From Arthrobacter sp. Marseille-P9274 (GTDB lineage: Bacteria; Actinomycetota; Actinomycetes; Actinomycetales; Micrococcaceae): DNA of 64,000 nt. The translations under genes were made by a program, and so were the position numbers. A model generated the notes under the pieces. That model ran no database searches, was not told where the DNA came from, and saw only the letters and a program-made list of their open reading frames with translations. The stretch's first letter is position 1, and each line of letters opens with the position of its first letter. Of this stretch, positions 1 to 10,512 are shown in pieces. The stretch covers positions 1,710,033-1,774,032 of the forward strand of contig NZ_CAMPOV010000001.1 in the NCBI RefSeq assembly GCF_946892675.1. The letters are read 5' to 3'.

Positions 1-1192
1 CGGCCATCGCGTCCTCGGCAAGGTCCTCGGCGGAGATGGCGCGCGGCGAGTCGGACGCGGTGACGCAGATCTGGTCCACCCAGTCCCCAAGCTGTTCACG
101 CAGCTGCTCCAGCACGCCCACGGAGTCCTTCTCGTGCAGCACCCCGACGATGGGCACGAGCCGGGTGAAGTTGAACGCCTCCTTCAGCGCGATGGCGGAC
201 GCCTTCATGCCGTCCGGATTGTGCGCGGCGTCCACGATGATGGTCGGCGCGGTGCGGACCACCTCCAGCCGGCCGGGCGACGTCACCTGGCGGAAGCCCT
301 CGCGGAGCACGTCCGCGTTGAGCTCCTTGCTCCCGCCGCCCAGGAACGCCTCCAGGGCGGCAACGGCGACGGCGGCGTTCTGCGCCTGGTGGGCGCCGTG
401 CAACGGCAGCAGGATGTCCTCGTAGCGGCCGGCCAGGCCTGAGATGACCAGCTGCTGTCCGCCGACCGCCAGCACGCGCGACTCCACCCCGAACTCGACG
501 CCTTCGAAGCGGTACGGCACCCCGGCCTCCTGGGCCTTCTCCAGCAGGATCTGCGCCGCCTCTGCCGGCTGCGCGGCGCTGACCAGGAAACCGCCGTGCT
601 TGATGATCCCGGCCTTCTCCGCCGCGATCTCCTCGACGCTGTCGCCCAGCAGGTCGGTGTGGTCCAGGGAAATGGGGGTGACGACGGCAACCTGGCCGTC
701 CACGACGTTGGTCGCATCGGTGATGCCGCCCAGTCCGACCTCGATCACGGCAACTTCCACCGGCTCATCGGCGAAAACCGCGATGGCCAGGATGGTGACG
801 CATTCGAAGTACGTCAGCCGGGGCTCGCCGGCTCCGGCCAGCTCGGCATCCACGATCTCCAGATAGGGCCGGATTTCGTCCCAGATCCGCACGAAGGTCT
901 CATCGGCGACGGGCTCGCCGTCGATGCTGATCCGTTCCGTCACCTTGCTCAGGTGCGGGCTGGTGTAGCGGCCGGTGCGCAGGCCGTGGGCGCGCAGGCC
1001 GGCCTCGATCATCCGCGCGGTGGATGTCTTGCCGTTCGTGCCGGTGAGGTGGATGCTGGCGAACGATCTCTGCGGCTCGCCGAGGATCTCCATGGCGCGG
1101 AACAGCGGGTCCATCCGCGGCTCCATCTTGTTCTCGGGCGCCCTGCTCAGCAGTTCCGCGTAGACGCTTTCGACGCCGAATTCGTCGCTCAT
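1..1192 (-). CDS. folC: Folylpolyglutamate synthase / dihydrofolate synthase, partial at left edge
   Basis: Mur-ligase-family enzyme that adds glutamate to folates (and probably joins glutamate to dihydropteroate) in the cytoplasm. The frame is open from an ATG at 1192 to the window edge, giving about 397 N-terminal residues; the C-terminus lies outside. The start region reads [15 protein letters not shown] and is followed by the ATP-binding loop [13 protein letters not shown], typical of FolC. Its ATG overlaps the ileS stop codon (ATGA, 1189-1192), so the two genes are probably translationally coupled and share a transcript under the ileS T-box. MurC-F are related, but the early placement of the P-loop and the pairing with ileS favour FolC. 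Confidence 0.88.
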   Translation of the reverse strand, partial: MSDEFGVESVYAELLSRAPENKMEPRMDPLFRAMEILGEPQRSFASIHLTGTNGKTSTARMIEAGLRAHGLRTGRYTSPHLSKVTERISIDGEPVADETFVRIWDEIRPYLEIVDAELAGAGEPRLTYFECVTILAIAVFADEPVEVAVIEVGLGGITDATNVVDGQVAVVTPISLDHTDLLGDSVEEIAAEKAGIIKHGGFLVSAAQPAEAAQILLEKAQEAGVPYRFEGVEFGVESRVLAVGGQQLVISGLAGRYEDILLPLHGAHQAQNAAVAVAALEAFLGGGSKELNADVLREGFRQVTSPGRLEVVRTAPTIIVDAAHNPDGMKASAIALKEAFNFTRLVPIVGVLHEKDSVGVLEQLREQLGDWVDQICVTASDSPRAISAEDLAEDAMA

Positions 1193-4100
1193 GCCTGTGC
1201 CTCCACCTTCTCAACGGTGACCTGCTGGCCGTCGCCGGGCAGCAGGACCAGCTCCACGGTCAGGGTTTCCTCCGACACCAGGTCCTGGTGCCGGCCAAGC
1301 GCCGCGAGCACGTCCGGCCCGGCGGCCACGGTGGTGCGGATCCGGTCGCTGACCACGAGTTCGGCGTCCTTGCGGGCCTGCTGGATGGTGCGGACAAAGT
1401 CGCGGGCCAGTCCCTCGGCTTCGAGCTCCGGAGTGACCTCGGTGTTCAGGACCACGAAGCCTCCGCCGGGCAACATGGCCACGGATGCGGACGCCCCGCC
1501 AGCCTGCTCCGAGACGACGGTCTCCAGGGTGTACTCCTGCGGCTCGAGCGCGAGCCCGCCGGCCGTGACCTTGCCGTCGGCGTCCACCGACCAGTCCCCC
1601 GACTTGGAGGCCTTGATGGCCGCCTGGACGTTCTTGCCCAGCCGCGGACCGGCCGCGCGGGCATTGACCACCAGCTTCTGCTCGACCCCGAACTCCTCCG
1701 GCGAGGCGCTGCCGGCGTCGACCAGGCGGACCGACTTGATGTTCAGTTCGTCCTTGATGATCTCCTCGTAGCCGCCGGCCAGCTCCGCCGCTCCGGCAGT
1801 GACCACGGTCAGCTCGGACAGCGGCAGGCGCACGCGCAGGTTCGCGGCCTTGCGCAGGCTGGAGCCGGCCGAACAGATGCCCCGCGTGCTCTCCATCCGG
1901 GCGACCAGGCCGGCCTGCTCCGGGAACAGCCCGGCGTCCGGCCAATCGGTCAGGTGCACCGAACGGCCGCCGGTCAGTCCGCGCCAGATCTCCTCGGTCA
2001 CCAGCGGCAGCAGCGAGGCGGCGCTGCGGCAGACGGTCTCCAGGCAGGTGTAGAGCACGTCGAATGCGTCGGCGTCCTCGTCGAAGAAGCGCTGGCGGCT
2101 GCGGCGGACATACCAGTTGGTGAGGGTGTCCAGGTACTCGCGCAGCGCGTCGCAGGCGCCGCTGACGTCGTACTCGTCGAGGCTGGTGGTGATGTCCCGG
2201 ACCAGCTGCCCGGTGTGCGCCAGGATGTACTGGTCCAGCGAATTTAGGCCAGCCATGCGGGCAGTGTCCCCGGCCACCGGGACCGCCTCATAGCCGGCGC
2301 CGTTGTTCGCCGTGTTCGTGTACAGCTTGAAGAAGTGCCAGACGTTCCACAGCGGCAGGATGACCTGGCGGACGCCGTCGCGGATGCCCTGTTCGGTGAC
2401 GATCAGGTTGCCGCCGCGCAGGATCGGCGAGGACATCAGGAACCAGCGCATGGCGTCGGAGCCGTCGCGGTCCAGCACCTCGGAAACGTCCGGGTAGTTG
2501 CGCAGGCTCTTGGACATCTTCTGCCCGTCGGAGCCGAGCACGATGCCGTGGCTGATCACGTTCCGGAACGCCGGGCGGTCGAACAGCGCGGTGGCCAGGA
2601 TGTGCAGCGTATAGAACCAGCCGCGGGTCTGCCCGATGTACTCCACGATGAAGTCGCCGGGATTGTGGTGCTCGAACCAGTCCTGGTTCTCGTGCGGGTA
2701 GTGCACCTGGGCGTAGGGCATCGATCCGGAATCGAACCAGACATCCAGCACGTCCGGCACGCGGCGCATGGTGGACTGGCCCGTGGGGTCGTCCGGGTTG
2801 GGCCGGGTCAGCTCGTCGATGTAGGGCCGGTGCAGGTCCGGCTGGCCCTCCGCGTTGAGCGGCAGCCGGCCGAAGTCAGCCTCCAGTTCGGCCAGCGAGC
2901 CGTAGACGTCCTGGCGCGGATAGTCCGGGTTGTCGGATTCCCAGACCGGGATCGGGCTGCCCCAGTAGCGGTTGCGGCTGATCGACCAGTCGCGGGCGTT
3001 CTCCAGCCACCTGCCGAACTGGCCGTCCTTGACGTTCTCCGGGATCCAGTTGATCTGCTGGTTCAGCTCGACCATCCGGTCCTTGATCTTCGTGACCTCC
3101 ACGTACCAGGACGAGATGGCGCGGTAGATCAGCGGGTTGCGGCAGCGCCAGCAGTGCGGGTAGGAGTGCTCGTAGCTGGCCTGGCGGAGCAGCCGCCCGT
3201 CCGCCTTGAGCACCTTCGTGATCGGTTTGTTCGCCTCGAAGACCTGCAGTCCGGCAATCTCGGCAAGCGGGCCCTCGCCGAAGTAGGACAGGAACTTCGC
3301 GCCCTCGTCGACCGAGACGATCACGGGGATGCCGTTGGCCTCGCAGACCCTCTGGTCGTCCTCGCCGTAGGCGGGCGCCTGGTGGACCAGGCCGGTGCCG
3401 TCGGTGGTGGTGACGTAGTCCGCGACGACGATCTGCCAGGCGTTGCCGGTGCCCCACTTCTCCGCGTCCGTGTAGTAGTCCCAGAGCGGCTCGTAGCGCA
3501 GGCCCTCCAGCTCGGCGCCCGCGAAGGTGGCCGTGACCGCGTCCGCCGCGGCAGCGCCGTCGTCGTACCCCAGGTCCTTGGCGTAGGTGTGCAGCAGGTC
3601 CTGCGCCAGCAGGAACCGCTCCCCCGCGGCCGTGGTGCCGTTGGGGCCCGCCGGCAGCACCGCGTAGGCGATTGAGGGTCCGACGGCGAGGGCCGCGTTG
3701 GTGGGCAGGGTCCAGGGTGTGGTGGTCCAGGCCACGGCGTTCACGCCGGCGAGCTCGCGGCTGATGGCCGAGTCTCCGGCCAGCAGCGGGAACGTCACCG
3801 TCACCGTCTGGTCCTGGCGGTTCTTGTAGACGTCGTCGTCCATCCGCAGCTCGTGGTTGGACAGCGGCGTCTCGTCCTTCCAGCAGTATGGCAGGACGCG
3901 GTAGCCGTTGTAGGTCAGCCCCTTGCTGTGCAGCTGCTTGAACGCCCAGATGACCGACTCCATGTACTCGACGTTGAGCGTCTTGTAGTCGTTGTCGAAG
4001 TCCACCCAGCGCGCCTGCCGGGTGACGTACTCCTGCCACTCCCGGGTGTACTGGAGCACCGAGGACCGGCAGGCGTCGTTGAACTTGTCGATGCCCATGG

Positions 4101-4473
4101 CCTCGATCTGGGCTTTGTCCGTCATGCCCAGCTGCTTCATGGCCTCCAGCTCGGCGGGCAGCCCGTGGGTGTCCCAGCCGAAGCGGCGCTCTACGCGCTT
4201 GCCGCGCTGCGTCTGGTAGCGGCCGACGATGTCCTTGACGTAGCCGGTCAGGAGGTGCCCGTAGTGCGGCAGGCCGTTGGCGAAGGGCGGGCCGTCGTAG
4301 AAGACAAACTCGTTGGAGCCGTTGCTGCCGGCATCGCGCGCGTCGATCGAGGCCTGGAAGGTACCGTCCTGCTGCCAGTACTTCAGTACCAGCTCTTCGA
4401 CTTCGGGAAACTTCGGGGAGCTCTGGGCTGCGGCTGCACCGGCGGCAGCGGCCTTGGGATAGGTCTGTGGCAT
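1189..4473 (-). CDS. ileS: Isoleucyl-tRNA synthetase
   Basis: Charges tRNA-Ile. The protein is about 1094 residues, normal for the long actinobacterial IleS. The class I signatures are present: HYGH inside GLPHYGHLL near residue 75 and KMSKS in [12 protein letters not shown] near residue 645, with the editing (CP1) domain between them. The open frame extends upstream to 4641, but that stretch is the T-box leader. The ATG at 4473 (MPQTYPK) follows an AGGA-type ribosome site and matches where IleS homology begins. The gene is followed by folC with a 4-base stop/start overlap. The leader indicates control by uncharged tRNA-Ile. Confidence 0.96.
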   Translation of the reverse strand: MPQTYPKAAAAGAAAAQSSPKFPEVEELVLKYWQQDGTFQASIDARDAGSNGSNEFVFYDGPPFANGLPHYGHLLTGYVKDIVGRYQTQRGKRVERRFGWDTHGLPAELEAMKQLGMTDKAQIEAMGIDKFNDACRSSVLQYTREWQEYVTRQARWVDFDNDYKTLNVEYMESVIWAFKQLHSKGLTYNGYRVLPYCWKDETPLSNHELRMDDDVYKNRQDQTVTVTFPLLAGDSAISRELAGVNAVAWTTTPWTLPTNAALAVGPSIAYAVLPAGPNGTTAAGERFLLAQDLLHTYAKDLGYDDGAAAADAVTATFAGAELEGLRYEPLWDYYTDAEKWGTGNAWQIVVADYVTTTDGTGLVHQAPAYGEDDQRVCEANGIPVIVSVDEGAKFLSYFGEGPLAEIAGLQVFEANKPITKVLKADGRLLRQASYEHSYPHCWRCRNPLIYRAISSWYVEVTKIKDRMVELNQQINWIPENVKDGQFGRWLENARDWSISRNRYWGSPIPVWESDNPDYPRQDVYGSLAELEADFGRLPLNAEGQPDLHRPYIDELTRPNPDDPTGQSTMRRVPDVLDVWFDSGSMPYAQVHYPHENQDWFEHHNPGDFIVEYIGQTRGWFYTLHILATALFDRPAFRNVISHGIVLGSDGQKMSKSLRNYPDVSEVLDRDGSDAMRWFLMSSPILRGGNLIVTEQGIRDGVRQVILPLWNVWHFFKLYTNTANNGAGYEAVPVAGDTARMAGLNSLDQYILAHTGQLVRDITTSLDEYDVSGACDALREYLDTLTNWYVRRSRQRFFDEDADAFDVLYTCLETVCRSAASLLPLVTEEIWRGLTGGRSVHLTDWPDAGLFPEQAGLVARMESTRGICSAGSSLRKAANLRVRLPLSELTVVTAGAAELAGGYEEIIKDELNIKSVRLVDAGSASPEEFGVEQKLVVNARAAGPRLGKNVQAAIKASKSGDWSVDADGKVTAGGLALEPQEYTLETVVSEQAGGASASVAMLPGGGFVVLNTEVTPELEAEGLARDFVRTIQQARKDAELVVSDRIRTTVAAGPDVLAALGRHQDLVSEETLTVELVLLPGDGQQVTVEKVEAQA

Positions 4474-4745
4474 TTCATCATCCTGGGCGGCTGGGAGCGT
4501 GGACACTTTATGCGAGGACGTGCCCTCCCCTGGCCGCCGGGCCGGGGTTCCGGCCTGGCCGCCCGGACGAGAAGCCCGCGGTACCACCTCACTTGCCGCC
4601 GCCGCCGCACCAGTTTCCGTGCGCCTTCGGCTGCCACTCATTCGCTGCTGTGACGGGCTTACCCGTCCGGTTCTACTGGGCTTGCGCCGTTCTTCCGGAA
4701 GCTCGCCGGTGATGGCCGGGTCAACGCTGGTACTCCCCAGTTTAG
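4474..4745 (-). promoter_or_regulatory. T-box riboswitch leader of ileS
   Basis: On the minus strand the leader carries the T-box core GGTGGTACCGCGG (plus positions 4576-4588), whose UGGU would pair with the ACCA end of uncharged tRNA-Ile. Upstream is a short stem-I region containing CCGGCCATCACCGGCGAGC. Its ATC at 4711-4713, followed by a purine, is the likely isoleucine specifier codon. A GGAAGAAC stretch lies between the two, as in other actinobacterial ileS leaders. GC-rich hairpins separate the T-box from the ATG, and no U-run terminator is seen, which fits the translational (Shine-Dalgarno sequestering) type known from actinobacteria. A TAAACT near 4740 could be the -10 element. Confidence 0.9.
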
Positions 4746-4799
4746 GCCAGCCTGAGGCAATGGCGAAAACCCCGGCAATCCCCCGGCCACCACGCAGTG

Positions 4800-6305
4800 C
4801 TACCCCACGCCGTCGGCGGCGAGCGCGCCGGTCCGGGCAGGGCGCGACGCGGCGACCATCTGCTCCCGCGGGACCACCTTGATCCGCTCCCGCGGCACCG
4901 GACCGCGGGACGTCTCCACCAGGCCGGCCGCGGCGCCGAGTTCCTGCTCGCGGGCATCCAGCCTCAGCCAGCCCTCCCAGGTTGTGTATTCGATGCCGCG
5001 GGCCTCCAGCAGCCGGACTACTTCTTCCTCCTCCGGCCGCGGCGCCGACTGCAGCCCGTCCCGGTCCGCGAGGAGATGGGTGATCGTCTCCAGCGCGTCG
5101 CCCTTCGTGTGCCCGATCAGCCCCACGGGACCGCGCTTGATCCAGCCGGTGGCATAGACCCCGGGCACGGGCCGGCCGCCGGCATCGAGCACCCGGCCCT
5201 CCTCGTTAGGGATGACGCCGCGCCGGCCGTCGTATTCGACCCCCGGCAGCGCCGAACCGAAGTAGCCGATGGCACGGTAGACGGCCTGCACCGGGTAGTC
5301 GACGGTCCCGCCCGTGCCGCGGACGTTTCCGGTGCCGTCCAGCTCGTTGCGTTCGAACCTGATGGCCGCCACGGTGCCGGGGGCGGCGTCGCTGCCGAGG
5401 ATCTCCACCGGAGTGTGCAGGAAGTGCAGGTGGAGCCGGCGGGACGCGCCCCGGGTCCCCTGCTGTTCCTGCCGTTCTTCGCGGTCCTCCTGCTCCACGA
5501 GCCAGTTGGTCAGCGTGGCCACCATGGTCTTGGTCTGGTTATTGCCGCGGATGGCCTCGTCGGAGGCCTCGTCGAACTCGAAGTCCTCGGGGTACAGCAC
5601 GATGTCGACATCGTGGCTGTGCGAGAGTTCGCGCAACTCCAGCGGCGTGAACTTCACCTGGGCCGGTCCGCGCCGGCCGAACACGTGCACGTCGGTGACG
5701 GGCGATGCCTTGAGCCCCTCGTAGACGTTGTCCGGAATCTCAGTGGGGAGCAGTTCACCGGCGTGCTTCGAGAGGATGCGGGCGACGTCGAGCGCCACGT
5801 TGCCGTTGCCGATCACGGCAACCTCCTTCGCGGACAGCGGCCATTCCCGCGGCACGTCGGGATGCCCGTCGTACCAGGAGACGAAGTCCGCGGCGCCGAA
5901 CGATCCCTCCAGCTCCACGCCGGGGATGTTCAGGTCGGCGTCCTTGACCGCGCCGGTAGCGAAAACCACGGCATCGTAGTGCCGGCGAAGATCGTCCAGG
6001 TCGAGGTCGGTGCCGTAGTCCACGTTCCCAAAGAAGCGGATGTCCCCGCGGTCCAGCACCTTGTGCAGCGCGGTGACGATGCCCTTGATCCGCGGGTGGT
6101 CCGGCGCCACCCCGTAGCGGATGAGTCCGTAGGGCGCCGGGTACCGATCGAACAGGTCGATGCTCAGGCCGAGCCCGCCGGACGCGGCGGGCTCGCTCTT
6201 GGTCAGCAGGTCGGCGGCGTAGACGCCGGCCGGGCCGGCGCCGACGATGGCGACGCGCAGGCCGCGTCCGGGGACGTTGTTGTTGCCGGTGGTGCCTTCA
6301 CTCAT
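4800..6305 (-). CDS. fprA: Ferredoxin/flavodoxin-NADP+ reductase, FprA type
   Basis: FAD- and NADP-binding oxidoreductase of 501 residues, of the adrenodoxin-reductase/FprA family. It has an N-terminal FAD dinucleotide fold ([14 protein letters not shown] near residue 18), the family block [13 protein letters not shown] near 58, and a second nucleotide-binding [12 protein letters not shown] near 165. It most likely passes electrons from NADPH to ferredoxin for sulfite reductase. It lies 66 bases after the siroheme synthase gene at the end of the sulfur operon, an arrangement like fpr2 beside the cys genes in Corynebacterium glutamicum. The sulfite-reductase role is inferred from context. Confidence 0.9.
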   Translation of the reverse strand: MSEGTTGNNNVPGRGLRVAIVGAGPAGVYAADLLTKSEPAASGGLGLSIDLFDRYPAPYGLIRYGVAPDHPRIKGIVTALHKVLDRGDIRFFGNVDYGTDLDLDDLRRHYDAVVFATGAVKDADLNIPGVELEGSFGAADFVSWYDGHPDVPREWPLSAKEVAVIGNGNVALDVARILSKHAGELLPTEIPDNVYEGLKASPVTDVHVFGRRGPAQVKFTPLELRELSHSHDVDIVLYPEDFEFDEASDEAIRGNNQTKTMVATLTNWLVEQEDREERQEQQGTRGASRRLHLHFLHTPVEILGSDAAPGTVAAIRFERNELDGTGNVRGTGGTVDYPVQAVYRAIGYFGSALPGVEYDGRRGVIPNEEGRVLDAGGRPVPGVYATGWIKRGPVGLIGHTKGDALETITHLLADRDGLQSAPRPEEEEVVRLLEARGIEYTTWEGWLRLDAREQELGAAAGLVETSRGPVPRERIKVVPREQMVAASRPARTGALAADGVG

Positions 6306-6371
6306 GCGGGTACTCCTTGTGCCTTCTGTGGCTGATGGTGGAAAAGTGCGGTCCGGGGGACGCCGGCAGGA

Positions 6372-7637
6372 TCAGGGCGCAGCCGCCCCCACCGGGGGCT
6401 TGGCCGGTTGTCCGGACAGCTGTCCGGCCAGCTCCGCGGGCGCGTACGGACTCAGCCGGACGACGTCCCCGACGACGATTACGGCGGGATTTTCCACGCC
6501 GATGCGCGCCGCCTGTGCGGCGATGGTATCCAGAGTGCCGATGGTCACGCGCTGGTCCGGCAGCCAGCCGCGCTCGACGATGGCGACCGGGGTCCCGCCG
6601 CCCAGCCCCCGCGAGCGCAGCAGGGCCGCGGTTTCGGGCAGGCGGCGCACTCCCATCAGCAGGACGAGGGTATGGTCCGCCCGTGCCGGCAGCTCGGCCA
6701 GCTCCTCGTGGCCGGTGGCGACGCTGAACCCGGCCGCCATACCCCGGTGCGTGACCGGGATCCCGGCGGCCGCGGGGACGGAGATGGCGCTGGTGACCCC
6801 GGGCACCACTTCGACGTCGACGCCGTGCTCCCGGCAGAAGCGGGCCTCCTCGCCGCCCCTACCGAGGACGTACGGATCGCCGCCCTTGAGCCGGACGACC
6901 AGCCGGCCCGCCCGGGCCTCGCGGACCAGGATCGTGTTGATCTCGTCCTGGCCGGCCAGATGGTTGCCCGGAGCCTTTCCGACTTCGATGACGCGGACGC
7001 CCTCTTCCAGTTCGGCGAGCAGGTCCCGGGGACCCAGCCGGTCCGCGACGACCACATCCGCCTCGGCGAGCAGCTGGCGGCCGCGCAGCGTGATCAGGCC
7101 CGCGTCCCCGGGGCCGCCGCCGACCAGCGCCACGCGGCCCGGGCGGGCGTCCGCCTGCCGGCGCCGCCGCAGCGGCAGCCGACCGGTCCGGAGCGCAAGC
7201 ATGATCGCGTCCTTGAGCGCCTTGGCCCGCCGCGGATCGCCCCCGGCGTTCACTGCTACGGTGATGCCATCCGCGCGGCCCACCGCGGGCGTCCACGCGG
7301 CGGAGGCCTCGGCATCGGCGGCGTTGACGCACCAGATCCGGCGTTCCTCCGCATCGGCAGCCACCTGCCGGTCCAGCCCGGGATTCCCGGTGGCGGTCTG
7401 GGCGAGCCACACGCCGTCGAGGTCTCCCGGCGCATAGCCGCGGCGCACCCAGGTGAGCAGTCCCGCCTCCGCCAGGCGTCCGACGTCGTTCCCCGCTTCC
7501 GGGGCGACGACGGTGACCGCGGCGCCGGCGTCCAGCAGCGCCCGGGCCCGCCGTCCCGCGACCCGGCCGCCGCCCACCAGCAGCACCGGCTTGCCGAGCA
7601 GCCGCAGCGATGCCGGGTACAGGTCCTGCGCGTTCAT
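6372..7637 (-). CDS. cysG: Siroheme synthase: precorrin-2 dehydrogenase fused to uroporphyrinogen-III methyltransferase
   Basis: Makes siroheme for sulfite reductase. The 421-residue protein has an N-terminal NAD-binding dehydrogenase/chelatase part (VLLVGGGRVAGRRA near residue 18) and a C-terminal SUMT methyltransferase (VALVGGGPGDAGLITLRG near 168, then the RLKGGDPYVLGRGGEE block and the VPGVTSAI block). Its ATG overlaps the stop of the upstream permease gene (ATGA, 7634-7637). A separate chelatase-like gene lies at the front of the operon (15394-16095), so iron insertion may be done by that protein rather than by the N-terminal domain here. Confidence 0.93.
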   Translation of the reverse strand: MNAQDLYPASLRLLGKPVLLVGGGRVAGRRARALLDAGAAVTVVAPEAGNDVGRLAEAGLLTWVRRGYAPGDLDGVWLAQTATGNPGLDRQVAADAEERRIWCVNAADAEASAAWTPAVGRADGITVAVNAGGDPRRAKALKDAIMLALRTGRLPLRRRRQADARPGRVALVGGGPGDAGLITLRGRQLLAEADVVVADRLGPRDLLAELEEGVRVIEVGKAPGNHLAGQDEINTILVREARAGRLVVRLKGGDPYVLGRGGEEARFCREHGVDVEVVPGVTSAISVPAAAGIPVTHRGMAAGFSVATGHEELAELPARADHTLVLLMGVRRLPETAALLRSRGLGGGTPVAIVERGWLPDQRVTIGTLDTIAAQAARIGVENPAVIVVGDVVRLSPYAPAELAGQLSGQPAKPPVGAAAP

Positions 7638-8605
7638 CGTGTGCTCCCCGCCAGCAGGCCCCGGCGCCGCAGGAGCCGCCGCTCGACGGGTCCGAAGACC
7701 AGCAGCTCGACCAGAATGCCGACGGCCAGGATGATCAGGACCGCGCTCATCACGATCCCCATGTCAGAGAGGGTCCGTCCCTGGTCGAGCAGGGAGCCCA
7801 GGCCGTAGCCCATGGTCCCGCCGACGGCGATGATCTCCGCCGCCATCAGCGAGCGCCAGGAGAAGGCCCAGCCCTGCTTCAGGCCGGCGACATAGCCTGG
7901 CAGCGCGGCCGGCAGGACCACCTGCAGCGCCGTTTCCAGCCGCGAGGCCCCCAGCACCCGCGCCACGCTGCGGTACTGGGGCGGGACCTGGTCCATCCCC
8001 GCCACCAAACCGTTCACGATCGAGGGGATCGCGCCCATCAGCACCACGAAATAGGCCGTGGCGTCGGTCAGGCCGAACCAGACGATGGCCGCCGGCACCC
8101 ACGCCACCGAGGGAAGGACCTGCAGGCCGGAGACCAGCGGTCCGAAGGCGCGGCGCAGCACGGCGACCTGGCCGAGCAGCAGGCCCAGCGGCGTGCCGAC
8201 GGCGACCGAGACCAGGAAACCGGCCAATCCGCGCTGCAGCGACGTGCCCACGGACTCCTGCACCAGTCCCTCGGTCCACAGCCGGCTGAGGGACGCGAAG
8301 ACGTCCAGCGGGCCGGGCACCAGGTCGCGGCGCTTGAGGTCCATCGAGACCAGGAACTGCCACACCAGGAGCACCACAACGACGGCGGCGAGCGGCAGCA
8401 GGATCCGGCTCCAGTCCCTGCGCGGGGACATTCCCGCGGACTGCAGCGTGTCCAGCCCGGCCTCGACGGCGCGGAGCTCGTCTCCTGCCGGTACCGACGG
8501 CAGCCCCAGGCCCGCGCCGGTGACCCCCGGTGCTGCCGGCGGGGCGAGCCCGGCAGCCGCCGAGGGCAGCGGGCGCGGTTCGAGGTTGGTTGCGTTATGC
8601 GGCAT
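7634..8605 (-). CDS. ABC transporter permease, SsuC/TauC family
   Basis: Membrane subunit of an importer in the sulfonate/taurine/nitrate class. The 323-residue protein starts with about 75 residues of Ala/Pro-rich, probably disordered sequence, then a membrane segment and a BPD_transp_1 domain with the EAA-loop region ALPGYVAGLKQGWAFSWR. It sits between the ATPase gene (11-base overlap at 8595-8605) and cysG (ATGA overlap), inside the sulfate-reduction operon. Import of a sulfur source is therefore likely, but sequence alone does not separate sulfonate from sulfate or another anion. Confidence 0.88.
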   Translation of the reverse strand: MPHNATNLEPRPLPSAAAGLAPPAAPGVTGAGLGLPSVPAGDELRAVEAGLDTLQSAGMSPRRDWSRILLPLAAVVVVLLVWQFLVSMDLKRRDLVPGPLDVFASLSRLWTEGLVQESVGTSLQRGLAGFLVSVAVGTPLGLLLGQVAVLRRAFGPLVSGLQVLPSVAWVPAAIVWFGLTDATAYFVVLMGAIPSIVNGLVAGMDQVPPQYRSVARVLGASRLETALQVVLPAALPGYVAGLKQGWAFSWRSLMAAEIIAVGGTMGYGLGSLLDQGRTLSDMGIVMSAVLIILAVGILVELLVFGPVERRLLRRRGLLAGSTR

Positions 8606-9320
8606 GGCGGCGGATCTCTTCCCTCAGGCGTGCGGTGATCTCTGCGGCGAGGGCCGCCGCAGAGGCGGATTGGCTCCGCGCCTCCGCCGGCACTGCCCAT
8701 TCCCGGACCACTCGGCCGGGACGGGAGGACAGCAGCAGGACGCGCTGGCCCAGCCGGACGGCCTCCCGTACGTTGTGCGTGACGAAGACGATGGTCCGGC
8801 CGGTCTCCCGCCAGATCCGTTCCAGCTCCTCGTGGAGCAGGTCCCGGGTGATGGCGTCGAGGGCGGCGAACGGCTCGTCCATGAGCAGCAGTTGCCGGTC
8901 CTGGCTCAGTGCCCGGGCGAGGGCAACGCGCTGGCGCATCCCGCCGGACAGCTCGTGCGGCCGCTTTCCGACGGCCTCGCCCAGGTGGACCAGTTCCAGC
9001 AGTTCCGTTGCGCGCCGGCGCCGGGCCGCCTTGCCCACGCCGCGCAGCTTGAGCGCCAGCTCCACGTTGCCGCGGGCGGTGAGCCAGGGAAACAGTGCGG
9101 GATCCTGGAACATAAAGGCCGCGCCCTCCGCGGGAACCTCCAGGGCACCTGAACTGGGAGGCTCCAGGCCCGCGATGATGTTGAGCAGCGTCGACTTGCC
9201 GCAGCCCGAGGCACCAAGCAGGGCGACGAATTCCCCCTGCCCTAGCCGCGCGTCCACGCCGTCGAGCACGGCCGGCCCGCCGCCGAAGCTCTTGCCGAGG
9301 TTTTCCAGCACTACCGTCAT
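8595..9320 (-). CDS. ABC transporter ATP-binding protein, SsuB/TauB family
   Basis: Cytoplasmic ATPase of the importer, 241 residues. Visible are Walker A (GASGCGKST near residue 36), the Q-loop FMFQDPALFPW, the signature LSGGMRQRVALARAL, Walker B LLLMDEPFAALD and the switch histidine in VFVTHNVREAV. The order SBP-ATPase-permease on the minus strand matches ssuABC-type transporters. It starts 13 bases after the binding-protein gene and overlaps the permease gene by 11 bases, so the three subunits are made together. Confidence 0.92.
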   Translation of the reverse strand: MTVVLENLGKSFGGGPAVLDGVDARLGQGEFVALLGASGCGKSTLLNIIAGLEPPSSGALEVPAEGAAFMFQDPALFPWLTARGNVELALKLRGVGKAARRRRATELLELVHLGEAVGKRPHELSGGMRQRVALARALSQDRQLLLMDEPFAALDAITRDLLHEELERIWRETGRTIVFVTHNVREAVRLGQRVLLLSSRPGRVVREWAVPAEARSQSASAAALAAEITARLREEIRRHAA

Positions 9321-9333
9321 TGCGCCGCCCGCC

Positions 9334-10512
9334 TCACTCCGCGCCCAGCTTCGCGGCGCTGACCGGCGAATGCCAGGGCTCCTCCGCGAGCACCTGGTTC
9401 AGCCCTCGCAGGTCGAACAGGTCGGCCAGCTCCGCCGGCCTGGTGAGGCCGGACTCCACTCCGTCCTCGAGCAGCCGGGGGAATGTCCCGGCCAGCGGGT
9501 CGGGCGTGAACTCGATGTTCCGCAGCGCGCGGTCGATGACGTCGCCTTGCAGCTCCGCGCCCGCGGCCTCCTTGAGGCCGGCGTTGACGGCCTCTGCCCT
9601 TTCCGCCGGGGCGGCCGCGTTGAGCCAGTCGATGGCTGCGACGTGGCCCCGCAGCAGCGCCTCAACCGTCCCGGGATGGTCCGCGGCGTACTTCCTGCTG
9701 ACGATCAGCACGGTGGTGGTGAACTGGCCGGGCTTCCCCGCCAGCGATCCGTCCCACAGGTCCGCCTCGTCGACGAGGACCTGGGCCCCGGCCTGGAGCA
9801 CCAGGCGGGAGGCCCATGGTTCGGGCAGCCAGGCGCCGTCCAGCTTCCCGTCCTGGAACAGCTTCAGGGTCTGGGCGTTCTCGGTCGGATTGATGGTCAC
9901 GTCCCCGCCGCCGTCCGGGCCGGCGGCCAGGCCCTGGGATGCCAGGTAGGACCGCAGGGCCACGTCCTGCGTTCCGCCGAGCTGCGGGGTGGCCAGCACC
10001 TTTCCTTTGAGCTGCGCCGCGTTCCTGATCCCGGGCCGGACCACGAGCTGGGCGCCGCCGGAGGTGGCGCCCGCGATGACGGCCACGGACTCGCCGCGGC
10101 TCTGGACGAAGGAGTTGATGGCCGGGTTCGGGCCAAGGTAGGCGGCGTCGATGGCCCCGGCATTGAGGGCCTCGATCGCGGCGGGACCGGCGTTGAACAC
10201 CTGCGTGCTCAGGGTGGTGCCGGTCCCCGTCTCCAGGGCGTCGGCGAGGAAGCCCTGCCGGACGCCGACCAGTGCAGGGGCGTGCGTGACGTTGCCGAAA
10301 TAGCCCAGCCGCAGTTCTGCCGCGGAGGAGGCCGCGCCTTCCCCGCGCTCGCGGGCGCCGTTGCCCGCCGCCGAGAGGGCCGCGGCCCCGGAGCCGGCGA
10401 TGGCCGCGCAGAACAGCAGGGCCACCGCGATGTCCCAGCCGCGCCGCCGCCGGGGTTTCGAGCCGGCGGCCGTGATCCGGACGGTCATCGGGGTCTGCCG
10501 CTCCGGGCTCAC
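9334..10512 (-). CDS. ABC transporter substrate-binding protein, SsuA/NrtA/TauA family
   Basis: Extracellular binding protein of about 392 residues. The GTG at 10512 overlaps the cysN stop (GTGA, 10509-10512). An ATG eight codons later (10488) is an alternative and places the Arg-rich region and hydrophobic segment (AVALLFCAAIAGSG) closer to the N-terminus. The latter acts as signal peptide or anchor; there is no lipobox cysteine. The mature part has the NMT1/THI5-like fold signatures LGYFGNVTHAPALVG, LGPNPAINSF and LPEPWASRL. Placement directly behind cysDN suggests a sulfur ligand such as an alkanesulfonate; the actual ligand is unknown. Confidence 0.88.
   Translation of the reverse strand: MSPERQTPMTVRITAAGSKPRRRRGWDIAVALLFCAAIAGSGAAALSAAGNGARERGEGAASSAAELRLGYFGNVTHAPALVGVRQGFLADALETGTGTTLSTQVFNAGPAAIEALNAGAIDAAYLGPNPAINSFVQSRGESVAVIAGATSGGAQLVVRPGIRNAAQLKGKVLATPQLGGTQDVALRSYLASQGLAAGPDGGGDVTINPTENAQTLKLFQDGKLDGAWLPEPWASRLVLQAGAQVLVDEADLWDGSLAGKPGQFTTTVLIVSRKYAADHPGTVEALLRGHVAAIDWLNAAAPAERAEAVNAGLKEAAGAELQGDVIDRALRNIEFTPDPLAGTFPRLLEDGVESGLTRPAELADLFDLRGLNQVLAEEPWHSPVSAAKLGAE

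Noticed and set aside
4642-4799. N-terminal extension of IleS up to 4641
   Set aside because: That frame lies within the T-box leader; the conserved T-box core is inside it and IleS homology begins at 4473.
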